Source: Haliangium sp963772315
GTDB taxonomy: Bacteria > Myxococcota_A > Polyangia > Haliangiales > Haliangiaceae
DNA: 64,000 bases
Assembly (NCBI GenBank): GCA_963772315.1
Contig: CAVYWJ010000004.1
Location: 3,968,001 to 4,032,000 of the forward strand
Direction of reading: 5' to 3'
Shown in pieces: positions 1-31,929 of the stretch. The notes beneath the pieces are model-generated. The model saw only the letters and a program-made list of their open reading frames with translations. It was not told the origin of the DNA and did not search any database. A program made the translations under genes and the position numbers. How positions within the stretch are numbered: position 1 is the stretch's first letter; each line of letters begins with the position of its first letter.

Positions 1-105
1 TGCCGTGCAACGTCGTACAGGAGTCCAGCTTCCCGGGCAGCCCGCATCTCCCCGGCACGATCATGACCAGCACCACCGGGCTGAAGCCCGGATCACGACG
101 CCTGC

Positions 106-535
106 GTGGTCGCCACCTTGCCGCCGGCATCCGGGTGCCGAGAACGGGGTGGTCGCCACCCTCCCTCTGGCAGTTGACCGCCACTTCCAAGGTGGTCGCC
201 ACCCTCCCTCTGGCAGTCGACCGCCAGTTCCAAGGTGGTCACCACCTTGCCGCCGGCATCCGGGTGCCGAGGTCGGGGTGGTCGCCACCCTCCCTCTGGC
301 AGTTGACCGCCAATTCCAAGGTGGTCGCCACCTTGCTGCCGGCATCCGGGTGCCGAGGACGGGGTGGTCGCCACCCTCCCTCTGGCAGTCGACCGCCAGT
401 TTCGGGGTGGTCGCCACCTTGCTGCCGGCATCCGGGTGCCGAGAACGGGGTGGCCGCCACCCTCGCTCTGGCAGTTGACCGCCAGTTCCAAGGTGGTCGC
501 CACCGGGTCACCGGCGTCCAGGTGCCGTGGACGAG
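106..535. repeat. 43-bp mosaic tandem array (array 1)
   Basis: Ten head-to-tail units with an exact 43-bp spacing; the core GTGGTCGCCACC starts at 106, 149, 192, 235, 278, 321, 364, 407, 450 and 493. The core is a palindrome around TCG. It is followed by one of two 31-bp bodies: type A with CGGCATCCGGGTGCCG, itself a hairpin, or type B with TGGCAGTTGACCGCCA, also a hairpin. The order is A B B A B A B A B A, the last unit being diverged. Open frames cross it on both strands but resemble no protein. Confidence 0.93.
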
Positions 536-938
536 TGGTTGGAGCGTCTCGGCTGCCATCCTGGTCGGACGCCTTTGCTGGAAGTGTGATCTTCATCAAT
601 GCTGCGTCCCGGCGGAACGCAGATGCGTTCCAACCGGACGCAGGCCAGGACGGAAATCGCGGGCGTCGAGGTCTCGACCGGGCGCGGCCACGGCGAGGTC
701 GGACCGTCCCGCGCAGGCCAGGCGCGGCCAAGTCGTGGAAATGCAACGGATCACGCGCCTGGCCACGCGAGGCGTGTGCGACGGCTGGCCACGCGCAGGC
801 CACGGCGCGCCAGCCGGCAGGGCGCGCGCGACGGCTGGCAAGGACTTTGCTTTAAGAGCGGACACCTGGACGGGACGCGGCGGATGGATGCGCGCAGGCA
901 CATCCGGGCCGGTCCACCAGAGCAAGGAGACATCGATA
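536..938. other. non-coding stretch after array 1
   Basis: I see no credible gene here. Open frames cross it, but they show no domain and their composition is typical of non-coding GC-rich DNA. It holds a strong dyad at 604-641 and a short direct repeat of GCGACGGCTGGC near 778-839. The ribosome binding site for the gene at 939 lies at its end (AAGGAGA, 924-930). Confidence 0.6.
604..641. promoter_or_regulatory. long dyad / stem-loop
   Basis: GGAACGC (614-620) pairs perfectly with GCGTTCC (625-631) around an AGAT loop. An outer stem GCGTCCCGG (604-612) pairs with CCGGACGC (634-641) with one bulge. There is no T-tract, so it is not an obvious intrinsic terminator. It lies about 300 bp upstream of the gene at 939 and could be an operator or a structured leader; its role is inferred only from the symmetry. 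Confidence 0.5.
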
Positions 939-1757
939 ATGGAACTGACGGAATGGATTCGGACCTACGAGCTTTCCAGTGGGCGGCGGATGTTCGCGCT
1001 GACCAAGACGCGGAGCGTGGCCGAGATGTTCGCGCAGCTCGCGCTGGTGCAGCACATCGACGAGGCGCTGGTGCATGATCACCAGACCCGCGACCTCGAC
1101 ATGCGCTGGACCGGCCAGCGCGTGGGCATCCTGAGCGCGCCGGTGGTCGCGCCGCTGGATGCGCGCGTCGACCATGTGATCGCGGCGCTGCGCGACGTGG
1201 CCCTGGCGCAGGCCAAGGGCGCACCGCCCAACGCTCCCATCCACAAGGAGGTGAAGGAGTTCCTGGCCGCGGCGCTGCCGGCCGGCGTGTATGCAGTGAC
1301 CTCGCTGCCCCACGTCGAGCAGGTGGGCGCGGTGGAGCGGATCGTGGCCGCGCTGCAGGGTCCCCTGGCCGGCAAGGTGACCGAGCTCAACCTGCAGCGT
1401 CAGGTTGACATGCTGTCCGAGCTGCTGCCGGAATACCGGACGGCTGTCCAGGGCGCCGGGGCCGGGCGCCTCGAGTTCTCGTCGGTGCGCGAGGCGCGCA
1501 CGCGCGGGCAGCGCTACCTGGTCGAGATCATCGCCCGGATCCTCGGCACGTTCTACCGCAGCGACGACCCCGCGCACGCGGCCGCGCGCAAGGCCCTGCT
1601 CGGCCCGATCGCCGAGCAATACGAGGCCGTGCGGGCGATCCTGCGGGCGCGCCGCACGCCGCGCGACGTTGACCCCGTGACCGGCGATCCCCTGCCCGAG
1701 CTGCCAGACGACGAGCCCACGGCGCCCGAGCCGCCCGCGGACGCGCCCGCGGCCTGA
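939..1757 (+). CDS. hypothetical protein, 272 aa
   Basis: I do not recognise a family. The open frame extends far upstream through the repeat array, but I chose the ATG at 939 because AAGGAGA sits 8 nt before it and the upstream translation is low-complexity repeat. The protein starts MELTEWIRTYELSSGRRMFA. It is predicted to be soluble and mostly helical, with no signal peptide or membrane segment. It ends in an acidic, proline-rich tail of about 30 residues (PELPDDEPTAPEPPADAPAA) that is probably disordered. It precedes a secreted hydrolase gene by 43 bp and may be co-transcribed with it. Nothing in the sequence points to a function. Confidence 0.75.
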   Translation: MELTEWIRTYELSSGRRMFALTKTRSVAEMFAQLALVQHIDEALVHDHQTRDLDMRWTGQRVGILSAPVVAPLDARVDHVIAALRDVALAQAKGAPPNAPIHKEVKEFLAAALPAGVYAVTSLPHVEQVGAVERIVAALQGPLAGKVTELNLQRQVDMLSELLPEYRTAVQGAGAGRLEFSSVREARTRGQRYLVEIIARILGTFYRSDDPAHAAARKALLGPIAEQYEAVRAILRARRTPRDVDPVTGDPLPELPDDEPTAPEPPADAPAA

Positions 1758-1800
1758 GCCACCCGCGGGGGCGCCGCATGCCGTACAATGGCGGCGCTGC

Positions 1801-2742
1801 ATGCGTCTCTTCGTGATCGCCATGGCCGGGCTCGGGCTGGCGCTCGGGCTGGCCCGGCTGGGAGTCGCGGCCGCGCCGGGTGCGCTGCCGCCCGCGCCGC
1901 CGGGTGCGCCACCCGCGCCGGCCGAGGCCCCCGCGCGCCCCGCACGAGACGCCGCCGAGCCGGACACGGGCGGGCTTGAGGACGCCAGGCCCGGCGCGGG
2001 CGAGCCGTACGCGGCCGGCGCGGGCGGGCGCACGCTGCGGCTGGAGACCGCGCACGGGCCGGTGTACGTGTGGACGCCGCCCGGGTACCGCGCGGACACG
2101 GCCGGGATCGCGGTGTACGTGCACGGCTATTACACGGATCTCGACGACGCCTGGCGCGCGCACGCGCTGGCCGCGCAGTTCGAGGCCAGCGGGCGCAACG
2201 CGCTGTTCATCGTGCCCGAGGCGCCCGCGGGCGGTCACGATGCGGTGTCCTGGAACCAGCTCGGCGATCTGGTGCGCGAGGTGCGGCGGCACGGCGCGCT
2301 GGTCATGCCCTGGGGGCCGATCGTGGCGCTCGGCCACAGCGGGGCGTACCGCACGCTGCTGCCGTGGCTCGACGACCGGCAGCTCGCGCACGTGGTGCTC
2401 CTCGACGGGCTGTACGGAAACGAGCAGCAGTTCCTCGACTGGCTGGAGCGTGGCCCGCAGACACGCCGGCTGACGCTGATCGGGCTCGACACGCTGCGCT
2501 GGACCGAGCTGGTGGCCACGGCGCACGCCGAGGCGTACAACCTGGACTGGATCCCGGAGGATCCCGCGGACGTGCCGGCCGCCGCGCGAGCAGCGCGCCT
2601 GCTGCACATCCGGTCGCAGTACAGCCACATGGATCTCATCACCGCGGGCAAGGCGCTGCCGGTGCTGCTCGGCGTCAGCGGTCTGCCGGGGCTGGCGCCG
2701 GCTGCGCGGGCCGCGCGGTCCGCGCCCGGGCCGGGCGACTGA
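1801..2742 (+). CDS. secreted alpha/beta-hydrolase-fold protein
   Basis: The protein has 313 residues. It starts with an N-terminal signal sequence (MRLFVIAMAGLGLALGLARL), followed by an Ala/Pro-rich linker to about residue 75. The rest resembles an alpha/beta hydrolase: a beta-strand and oxyanion region VYVHGYYTD, and the nucleophile elbow GHSGAY with Ser near residue 180. Asp of LLDG and His of YSHMD further on are candidate catalytic partners. The substrate is unknown; esterase or peptidase activity would fit. The start ATG at 1801 is preceded by TACAAT (1784-1789), a possible -10 box, but I see no clear ribosome binding site. The stop lies 3 bp before the TauE-like gene, so the two are probably one operon. 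Confidence 0.72.
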   Translation: MRLFVIAMAGLGLALGLARLGVAAAPGALPPAPPGAPPAPAEAPARPARDAAEPDTGGLEDARPGAGEPYAAGAGGRTLRLETAHGPVYVWTPPGYRADTAGIAVYVHGYYTDLDDAWRAHALAAQFEASGRNALFIVPEAPAGGHDAVSWNQLGDLVREVRRHGALVMPWGPIVALGHSGAYRTLLPWLDDRQLAHVVLLDGLYGNEQQFLDWLERGPQTRRLTLIGLDTLRWTELVATAHAEAYNLDWIPEDPADVPAAARAARLLHIRSQYSHMDLITAGKALPVLLGVSGLPGLAPAARAARSAPGPGD

Positions 2743-2745
2743 GCC

Positions 2746-3501
<756 letters not shown>

Positions 3502-3575
3502 AGGCGGGTGCCGCATCCGGAGGCAGCCGTGGCCCCTGGCATGCGCCCCGGATTCGGGATAGTAATGGGCCGATC

Positions 3576-7574
<3,999 letters not shown>

Positions 7575-7614
7575 GCCCACCTTCCCCCAACTTGCTGTAA
7601 TATCCATTCCGAAC

Positions 7615-11006
<3,392 letters not shown>

Positions 11007-11103
11007 ACCAGCACCGAAGCCGGGACGTCGGCCCGAAATCGACAGACATCGGGCGACATCGGCTGACACGGGCCGGCACCAGGAGAGACAAGGAGATCAG
11101 GCC

Positions 11104-11625
11104 ATGCCTGCACTCGACGGACTCAAGGTCGTCAAGTCATCCATCCATGGCTATGGGGTGATTGCCCTGCGACCGTTCCAGGCCGGCGACATCATCGTCT
11201 ACGGCGACGGCGTCCTGTACTCCGGGGACGATGACTTCGACGACACCTACTCGCTGCTCCTCAACATCCCGGAGGAGGACGAGGACGGCAACCTCGAGCC
11301 CCAGCTGCTTCTCGATCTGACCGACCAGACGCGCTGGATCAATCACTCGTGCGAGCCCAACGCCGAGGTCGACACCAGCTGGGATCCGAAGACCAGCACG
11401 GCCCGGTGCTGGTGGATCGCCCTGCGCGACATCGCGGCCGGCGAGGAGCTGACCTACGACTACGCGTTCTCGGCCGAGGTGTCCGAGCCGTGCGCGTGCG
11501 GCTCCGATGCGTGCCGTGGCGTGATCATCGACGAGCACGAGATCGATCAGGTGCCGGCGCGCTACCGGCGTCTCGTCAAGCCCAGGTATCGCAAGCGCCT
11601 CGACAAGGCGCGCCGCGGGGCGTGA
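11104..11625 (+). CDS. SET-domain protein lysine methyltransferase-like
   Basis: 173 residues, essentially a bare SET domain. Recognisable motifs are the start of the fold (HGYGVIALRPFQAGDIIVYG), the pseudoknot motif NHSCEPN (about residues 80-86), ELTYDYAF (about 118-125), and a post-SET-like cysteine cluster CACGSDACRG (about 134-143) that could bind zinc. These residues form the SAM and lysine sites in eukaryotic and bacterial SET enzymes. A ribosome binding site (AAGGAG) lies 6 bases before the ATG. The target is unknown; bacterial SET proteins can act on ribosomal or nucleoid proteins. Such genes in bacteria are usually regarded as acquired from eukaryotes or ancient. Confidence 0.9.
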   Translation: MPALDGLKVVKSSIHGYGVIALRPFQAGDIIVYGDGVLYSGDDDFDDTYSLLLNIPEEDEDGNLEPQLLLDLTDQTRWINHSCEPNAEVDTSWDPKTSTARCWWIALRDIAAGEELTYDYAFSAEVSEPCACGSDACRGVIIDEHEIDQVPARYRRLVKPRYRKRLDKARRGA

Positions 11626-11634
11626 GCGCGGCCC

Positions 11635-11661
11635 GCGCTGGCGCTCTCACGGCGCCAGCGC
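11635..11661. terminator. palindrome between convergent genes
   Basis: GCGCTGGCGC (11635-11644) and GCGCCAGCGC (11652-11661) form a perfect 10-bp stem with a 7-nt loop. It sits in the 44-bp gap between the SET gene (+) and the PhoD-like gene (-). There is no T-tract, so it would be an atypical or factor-assisted bidirectional terminator. Confidence 0.5.
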
Positions 11662-11669
11662 CCGGGCGG

Positions 11670-13719
11670 CTACTCGAAGTCGAGCTGGGAGTGCAGGATC
11701 TCCCAGGTGTACACGGGCTCGAGCACGCCGTTGTGGCGGTAGAGCGTGGCCGAGACCTTGGGATCTGCGAGCGTGGTATCGACGGTCAAGAACGAGACCT
11801 GGTAGTACTGCTCGTCCGTGTCGGGGTTCAGGCCCTCGCAGAAGATCAGGTCGTCATCTTCGAGATCGCACTCGCGCACCTCGTTGGCCAGCGGCGACGA
11901 GGTGATCTCGGGCAGATCGTAAGCACTGGGCCGCGGCAAAAGCCGGTACTCGGAGCGATGGCGATCACCCGAGAGCAGCACCACGCCCTCGATGCGATAC
12001 TCGGCGATGGCATCGAACAGCGCATCGCGGGCATCGATGAAACTCGCCCAGGAGTCCGGGTTGCCGTGGCGGGTCCACTGGCTGCCGACCACGACGAACT
12101 TGAAGGTCGCCGTGGACGCGCGCAGCTGCTCGATGAACCACGTGGTCTGGCTCGCGCCGAGCAGGCTCGGCCGGCCCTGCGGATCGCCGAAGGTCACGGT
12201 ACCGTCCGTGGGATCGCGGTTGAAGCGACCGTCGAGCATGAAGAAGTCGAACGTCGCCGTAGCTGTGGCGGAAGTAGATGCCCTGCCCGTCCTCCCCGTA
12301 GCTGGGATTGGCCCAGTACTCGAGGAAGGCGCGGCGCGCCATGGTGCGCCGCGTGTCGGCGCCATTGGTGTCGTTGCCAAGGAAGTCGTGATCGTCCCAG
12401 ATCGCCAGCGTCGGCACGGTCGCGAACAGCAGGCGGCGCACGCTCTCGGCCATGTACTGGTAGTTCCAGCGCTGCGCGCCCAGGTTGGTGGCGTCGCCGT
12501 AGTGATTATCGCCCACGAACAGGAACAGATCGGGCTTGGCTTCGGCAATGGGCCGGAAGATGTCCTGCGGGTGCTCGCGCCGCGCGCAGGAGCCAACGCC
12601 AAACGTGAACGTGCCCTGCTGGCCGCGCGGCGGCGGCGTGGTGAACGTCCAGCTCGGGTCGCTGTACAGCATGCCGTCGATCTCGACGCCGTAGTAATAG
12701 GTGGTGCCGGGCTGGAGCTGCTGGGTCTCGAGCACGGCCGTGAAGTCGTTCGTGGGTGCGGAGTAGGCCCACGCCACCATCGGCGCGCTCGCCAGCGCTG
12801 CTCCGCCCGACAGGCGCAGACCCACGCGGCGCGACAGGTCCGTGCGCACCCAGATCATCGCGCGATCGGGCTCGACCGCGCCGATCATGGGGCCATGGGT
12901 CAAGAGCTCGGGGTAACAGCTCGTGCACGCGTTGCGCTCCTGCCACGCGTCGTCACGCCACAGCAGCGTGGCATTGGAGTTGTCGCCGAGAATGATCGGG
13001 AACTGGGTGGTCGGCGTCTCTTCCAGGCAGTACGAGGGCTGGCCGTCGAGCTGCAGCGAGACGCAGGCCGGCTCCCAGTCGTTGAGCGGGGCCTCGCCCA
13101 CCATGCTCAGCTGCATGCGATCGATCCGGCTGCGCGGCACGCTGGTGGGGAGCTCGAACTGGAAGGCGTCAACCTTGCCCGGCTGCAGGTCCGAGACCTG
13201 GAGCCGGTCGAGCGTGTAGCAGTCGCTGGCCGAGAGGCACAGCGTGACAGTGTTGCCCGTGCCGGAATCCGGGGCGGTCCTGGTGCGCACGGTGACGGTC
13301 ACGTTCGCGATCGAATCATCCTGCGCTGGCGGCTCGGGCACGGGCGCTGCGACCAGACACGTGCCGCCGTAGCAGGCGCCGTTCTCCGGACACAGGTTCG
13401 GATCCGTGGCGCCGTCGTTCAGCGGCTGGTCGCAGGTGGCGCCGAAGCTGCAGCTGCAGGGCGTGGCGCTGCACAGGCGCTGCGTGCAGCTCGCATCCGC
13501 GCACTCGCAGAAGCCGCCGGCGCAGTCGGAATCGCCGCTGCAGGCGCAGATCTGACCGACTGCGCACATTGGATCCGGCGGCTGCATGCCGTCGGGTGGC
13601 TGGCCGGGAGGAACGGGTGCATCGGGATTATCCGGCGGCTGCGACGGCGGATCGTTCTGACAGCCTGTCCAGAGAAAAACGAGCAATACTGCGATGCAGA
13701 GGTCTCTCACGCGCCACAT
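11670..13719 (-). CDS. PhoD-like alkaline phosphatase lipoprotein (one frameshift)
   Basis: Starts with MWRVRDLCIAVLLVFLWTGC, a signal peptide ending in a lipobox-like Cys, so it is probably membrane-anchored outside the cytoplasm. Residues about 20-120 are Pro-rich and then very Cys-rich with CxC and CxxxxxC spacings, like small disulfide-knotted modules. A beta-rich middle part is followed by the PhoD-like metallophosphatase domain: GSCARRE, LFVGDNHYGDA, IWDDHDFLGND and SGDRHRSEY supply the metal ligands. The frame shifts near 12250 after RHSYGDV; removing one base restores FFMLDGRF and the rest. About 682 residues after repair. It probably cleaves phosphodiesters or phosphomonoesters. A GTG at 13758 is an alternative start. 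Confidence 0.85.
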
Positions 13720-14062
13720 GCGGCGACCATGATAGTGGAATCCCCCCGGGGCGAACACCCGAAATCCCCTCTCGATTATCAGCTACCACTCCGGTTCGAA
13801 TACCTGCTTTGACCAGGGAATACATGGCGCACAACCCGCGCGTGGTGAATGGCCGGAGCATCTCTCCACGCCGGCGCGCTCCTGGGTCAGAGCGCCAGCG
13901 TGACCTGGGGGCGCCGACCGACTGCCCGACCAAGCGAAAGTGCGCAGTTGCGACCAGTCAAGGCGCGAGGCCGGGTCACTCCGGGTGCCAGTGAGTGCGG
14001 AGCAACGCCGCCAGGCGAGCTAGATCCGGGGGTTCGCGCCCGCAGGCAGGCCCGCAGGCAGG
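13720..14062. other. intergenic gap, no gene seen
   Basis: This gap lies between two minus-strand genes. The short open frames here have no recognisable motif. The only structure noted is a direct repeat of CCCGCAGGCAGG close to the TPR stop codon (about 14037-14060). The promoter of the PhoD-like gene should lie at the low-coordinate end, but I cannot point to its boxes. Confidence 0.5.
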
Positions 14063-25622
<11,560 letters not shown>

Positions 25623-25800
25623 TCAGCGCCCCATGCGCCGGCAAGAAACCAATGATTCTCCGGCCTTTGCATGGTAGCCCACGCGCGCGCACCGAGACAA
25701 CTTCCCAGCCAGGGAAATCGGCCAGGGAAATCGGCCAGTTAAGAGCCGGTCCAGACCTACCGGCCAGGGCTCGCGCGTCCGGCCGCGTACCCGGCCGCTC

Positions 25801-26712
<912 letters not shown>

Positions 26713-26861
26713 CCAACGTGCTTATCCCGCATTTCCCAGCAGGTCAACCGCGGACGGGCCCCCATCCACCCACGCCCTGCCCTCCGATGCAGCCCTTCCG
26801 GTCTACGCACTGCAGGTCAGAACTCATGGCCCAGGTGCGACAGAGGGGGAGCGTGCGCGCG

Positions 26862-26983
26862 TTCGGGCGGACGCGGCGTCAGGCCGGCGGACCTGCGGTC
26901 CGGCGGCCATCGCCGCTCGGGTCCGCCGTTGGCATCCTCGCCCTCCGGGCGAGGAGCACTTCGGAACGCCGCCCTCTGTCGCC
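26862..26983 (+). repeat. left inverted arm flanking array 2
   Basis: Its reverse complement aligns with 27641-27762 over about 122 bp with roughly three quarters identity and few indels. Within the arm are two hairpins: CCTCGCC with GGGCGAGG (26936-26954) and CCGCCGGACC-type pairing (26883-26906). In the partner arm the same hairpins are kept by compensating changes, which suggests that the structure itself is conserved. Confidence 0.8.
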
Positions 26984-27031
26984 CACGCACCCCCTCCCCC
27001 GCACCTGGGAGCTTCTGGAACATCGCAAGAT

Positions 27032-27573
27032 CCCCGACTCGGCACACGCGTCGGCCTTCATACTCCAATACAAGCCCCCCCCTCGGCACACGCGTCGGCC
27101 TTCATACTCCAATACAAGCCCCGCCTGGCACACGCGTCGGCCGTCGTATTCCCGTATGACCCCCGACTCGGCACACGCGTCGGCCTTCATACTCCAATAT
27201 AAGCCCCGACTCGGCACACCAGTCGGCCGTCGTATTCCCGTATGACCTCCGACTCGGCACACCAGTCGGCCGTCGTATTCCAGCATGACCTCCGCCTCGG
27301 CACACCAGTCGGCCTTCATACTCCAATACGAGCCCCGGCTCGGCACACCAGTCGGCCTTCGTATTCCAGCATGACCTCCGACTCGGCACACGCGTCGGCC
27401 TTCATACTCCAATACAAGCCCCGGCTCGGCACACCAGTCGGCCGTCGTATTCCCGTATGAACTCCGGCTCGGCACACCAGTCGGCCGTCGTATTCCCGTA
27501 TGAACTCCGGCTCGGCACACCAGTCGGCCGTCGTATTCCCGTATGAACTCCGGCTCGGCACACCAGTCGGCTG
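27032..27573. repeat. 43-bp mosaic tandem array (array 2)
   Basis: Twelve full units and a partial one. The constant part reads CTCGGCACACCAGTCGGCC or the variant with ACACGCG. It is followed by one of two alternative halves: TTCATACTCCAATACAAG, or GTCGTATTCCCGTATGA with a minor AGCATGA form. The two kinds are interspersed, ending in three nearly identical copies of the second kind. Spacing is 43 bp, with a 44- and a 42-bp unit near the left end. The sequence is unrelated to array 1 although the period is the same. Confidence 0.92.
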
Positions 27574-27640
27574 TTACGACGGCGTCATCACCGGCGAGCG
27601 GTGCGGTCGCGAGGGAGGTACCGAGCCGAGAGCGGAGCGG

Positions 27641-27762
27641 GGTCGCTTCTGGCGGTGTCTCCGCAGCGCTCCTCACCGCAGGTGAGGATGCCAGCGGAGG
27701 AGCCAAGCGGCGGTGGCCGCCGGCCCTCTGGGCCGCCGGCCTGGCGCCGCGTCCGCCAGAGG
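27641..27762 (-). repeat. right inverted arm flanking array 2
   Basis: Inverted partner of 26862-26983. Contains CCTCACC-GCA-GGTGAGG (27671-27687) and a GGCCC-TCT-GGGCC hairpin (27722-27734) at the places where the left arm has related hairpins of different sequence. The two arms and the array together span 901 bp, laid out like a non-autonomous element, but I see no transposase or target-site duplication. Confidence 0.8.
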
Positions 27763-27903
27763 CGACCCCGTCCGCTCTCGGCGGGCGTATCCACTCAGCA
27801 GCACGATCTCGCCGATCCGATCCGAGCCGATCCGAGCCGAAGCCCGAGCCGCCGGACCCCCGCGCTTGACCCCCGGTCCAGCCCCTTGCTACGTTCGCCC
27901 GAC

Positions 27904-28545
27904 TTGGAGACCACGGTTTACCTGATCCACCCTGGCGCCACCAACTGGCACCGCGACGGCCTCCTCCTGGGCCGGCGCGACATTCCCATGAACGACCAAG
28001 GCCGCGCCCAGATCGAGCGTGTTGCCGAGTGGCTCGCCGACGCCGGCATTGCCGAGGTCCTCTCCAGCCCGCTGCAGCGCAGCTTGCAGACCGCCACGAT
28101 CATCGGCAGGCGTTTCGGCATCGACGTCGCCCGTGATCACCGCCTGATCGATTTTCACATTGGCCAGTGGGAGGGTAAGCCTCCGGCCGAGGTCATGGCC
28201 AGTGACGAGTACGAGCAGTTCTTCAACAATCCGCTGGCCACCCGCATCCCTGGCGGCGAGACCTTCCAGGAGGTCAAGAATCGCGCCGTCGCTGCGATGG
28301 AGCAAACCCTCGAGGACAACCCCGCGGGCGCGACCATTGCAGTCGTCACCCATGCCCGCGTCATCCGCGTGCTGCTCACCCACTACATGAGCGCGCCGCC
28401 CAGCACCTATCATTTCCTGCGCATCCATCCCGGCTCGATCTCGGTGCTTGCGTTCTCGTATGAGAGCCAGCGTCCGCGCGTCCTGGCCATCAACTGGTCG
28501 GGCGACCTGCGCGACATCCTGTCCCAGCCCGAGCAGCCGGTCTGA
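27904..28545 (+). CDS. histidine phosphatase-superfamily protein with altered catalytic motif
   Basis: About 213 residues from a TTG at 27904; the start is uncertain because no ATG precedes the domain and no ribosome binding site is clear. The fold matches the phosphoglycerate mutase-like family: GRRDIPMNDQGRAQ, SSPLQRSLQTA, FHIGQWEGKPPAEV and the second His in VVTHARVIR. The first motif, normally LxRHGET, reads LIHPGAT, so in an ungapped alignment the phospho-accepting His is replaced by Pro and the Arg by His. Activity may therefore be lost or altered. It is followed after 4 bp by a small membrane protein gene and may be co-transcribed with it. Confidence 0.78.
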   Translation: METTVYLIHPGATNWHRDGLLLGRRDIPMNDQGRAQIERVAEWLADAGIAEVLSSPLQRSLQTATIIGRRFGIDVARDHRLIDFHIGQWEGKPPAEVMASDEYEQFFNNPLATRIPGGETFQEVKNRAVAAMEQTLEDNPAGATIAVVTHARVIRVLLTHYMSAPPSTYHFLRIHPGSISVLAFSYESQRPRVLAINWSGDLRDILSQPEQPV

Positions 28546-28549
28546 CATC

Positions 28550-28744
28550 ATGACCCTGGCGCCGTATCTTCTCGCTCTCACCTTTGGCCTGTTGATCTCG
28601 GCCCTGCTCTATTTCGTGCTGGTGTGGCCTGCGCGCGAGCCAGCCGAGGATGCCGACGCCGACGGCAGCGCTGCTGCCGGCGCTGATGCCGACGCTCCCG
28701 TCCCGGCCCCCACGCGCCGCCGGAAGTCTCGACGCCGGTCCTAG
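28550..28744 (+). CDS. small single-span membrane protein, 64 aa
   Basis: One hydrophobic segment (about residues 5-26, LLALTFGLLISALLYFVLVW) is followed by an acidic Ala/Asp stretch and a strongly basic end (TRRRKSRRRS). The ATG at 28550 lies 4 bp after the preceding stop codon. No family recognised. The gene is supported by its position, the hydrophobic-then-charged pattern and its codon composition. Confidence 0.6.
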   Translation: MTLAPYLLALTFGLLISALLYFVLVWPAREPAEDADADGSAAAGADADAPVPAPTRRRKSRRRS

Positions 28745-28816
28745 CCCGGTCGAGCCCCCGTCGAACGTCATGGCCCCGTGCATGCTCGATTCCTCCATCC
28801 GCGTTATGCTCCTCGC

Positions 28817-30370
<1,554 letters not shown>

Positions 30371-30543
30371 CCGCTGCGCTCTCGCGAGATAGCGAGAACC
30401 GCGGCCGGGCCCCCGGCCATGTCACCCGGCAAGACCCGCCGGAGACCGTGCCGAGACGTTGCCATGACCTTGCCAAGACCTTGGAAATACTACTGAACGT
30501 TCCGTTGACCCCTGGCTGTCGGGCATGGTACCTGGGGAAGACG

Positions 30544-31878
<1,335 letters not shown>

Positions 31879-31929
31879 CCTGGACCGGGGGAGGACCAGG
31901 GGCCGCCGCGCCAGGCTCCTCCGGGCTTT

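Larger units (their letters stand above)
26713..27903. other. 1.2-kb intergenic repeat region, no gene
   Basis: This region lies between the divergently transcribed Lgt-like and histidine phosphatase-like genes. It holds two 122-bp inverted arms (26862-26983 and 27641-27762) around a 43-bp tandem array (27032-27573). Open frames that cross it are made of array translation and I do not regard them as genes. A short direct repeat of CGATCCGAGC lies near 27817-27838. Confidence 0.75.

Noticed and set aside
5..920. Open frames of 100-250 residues on both strands across array 1 and the following DNA.
   Set aside because: They are translations of 43-bp repeats or of non-coding GC-rich DNA, overlap each other on both strands and show no domain. 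The one real gene in this stretch starts at the ATG at 939.
27032..27573. CRISPR array.
   Set aside because: The alternating parts are repeats of two types rather than unique spacers, and no cas gene is near. The same holds for the arrays at 106 and 53194.
26862..27762. Integron or transposon with a coding transposase.
   Set aside because: No integrase or transposase frame lies in or beside the element, and I could not find a target-site duplication. I kept only the description as inverted arms plus array.
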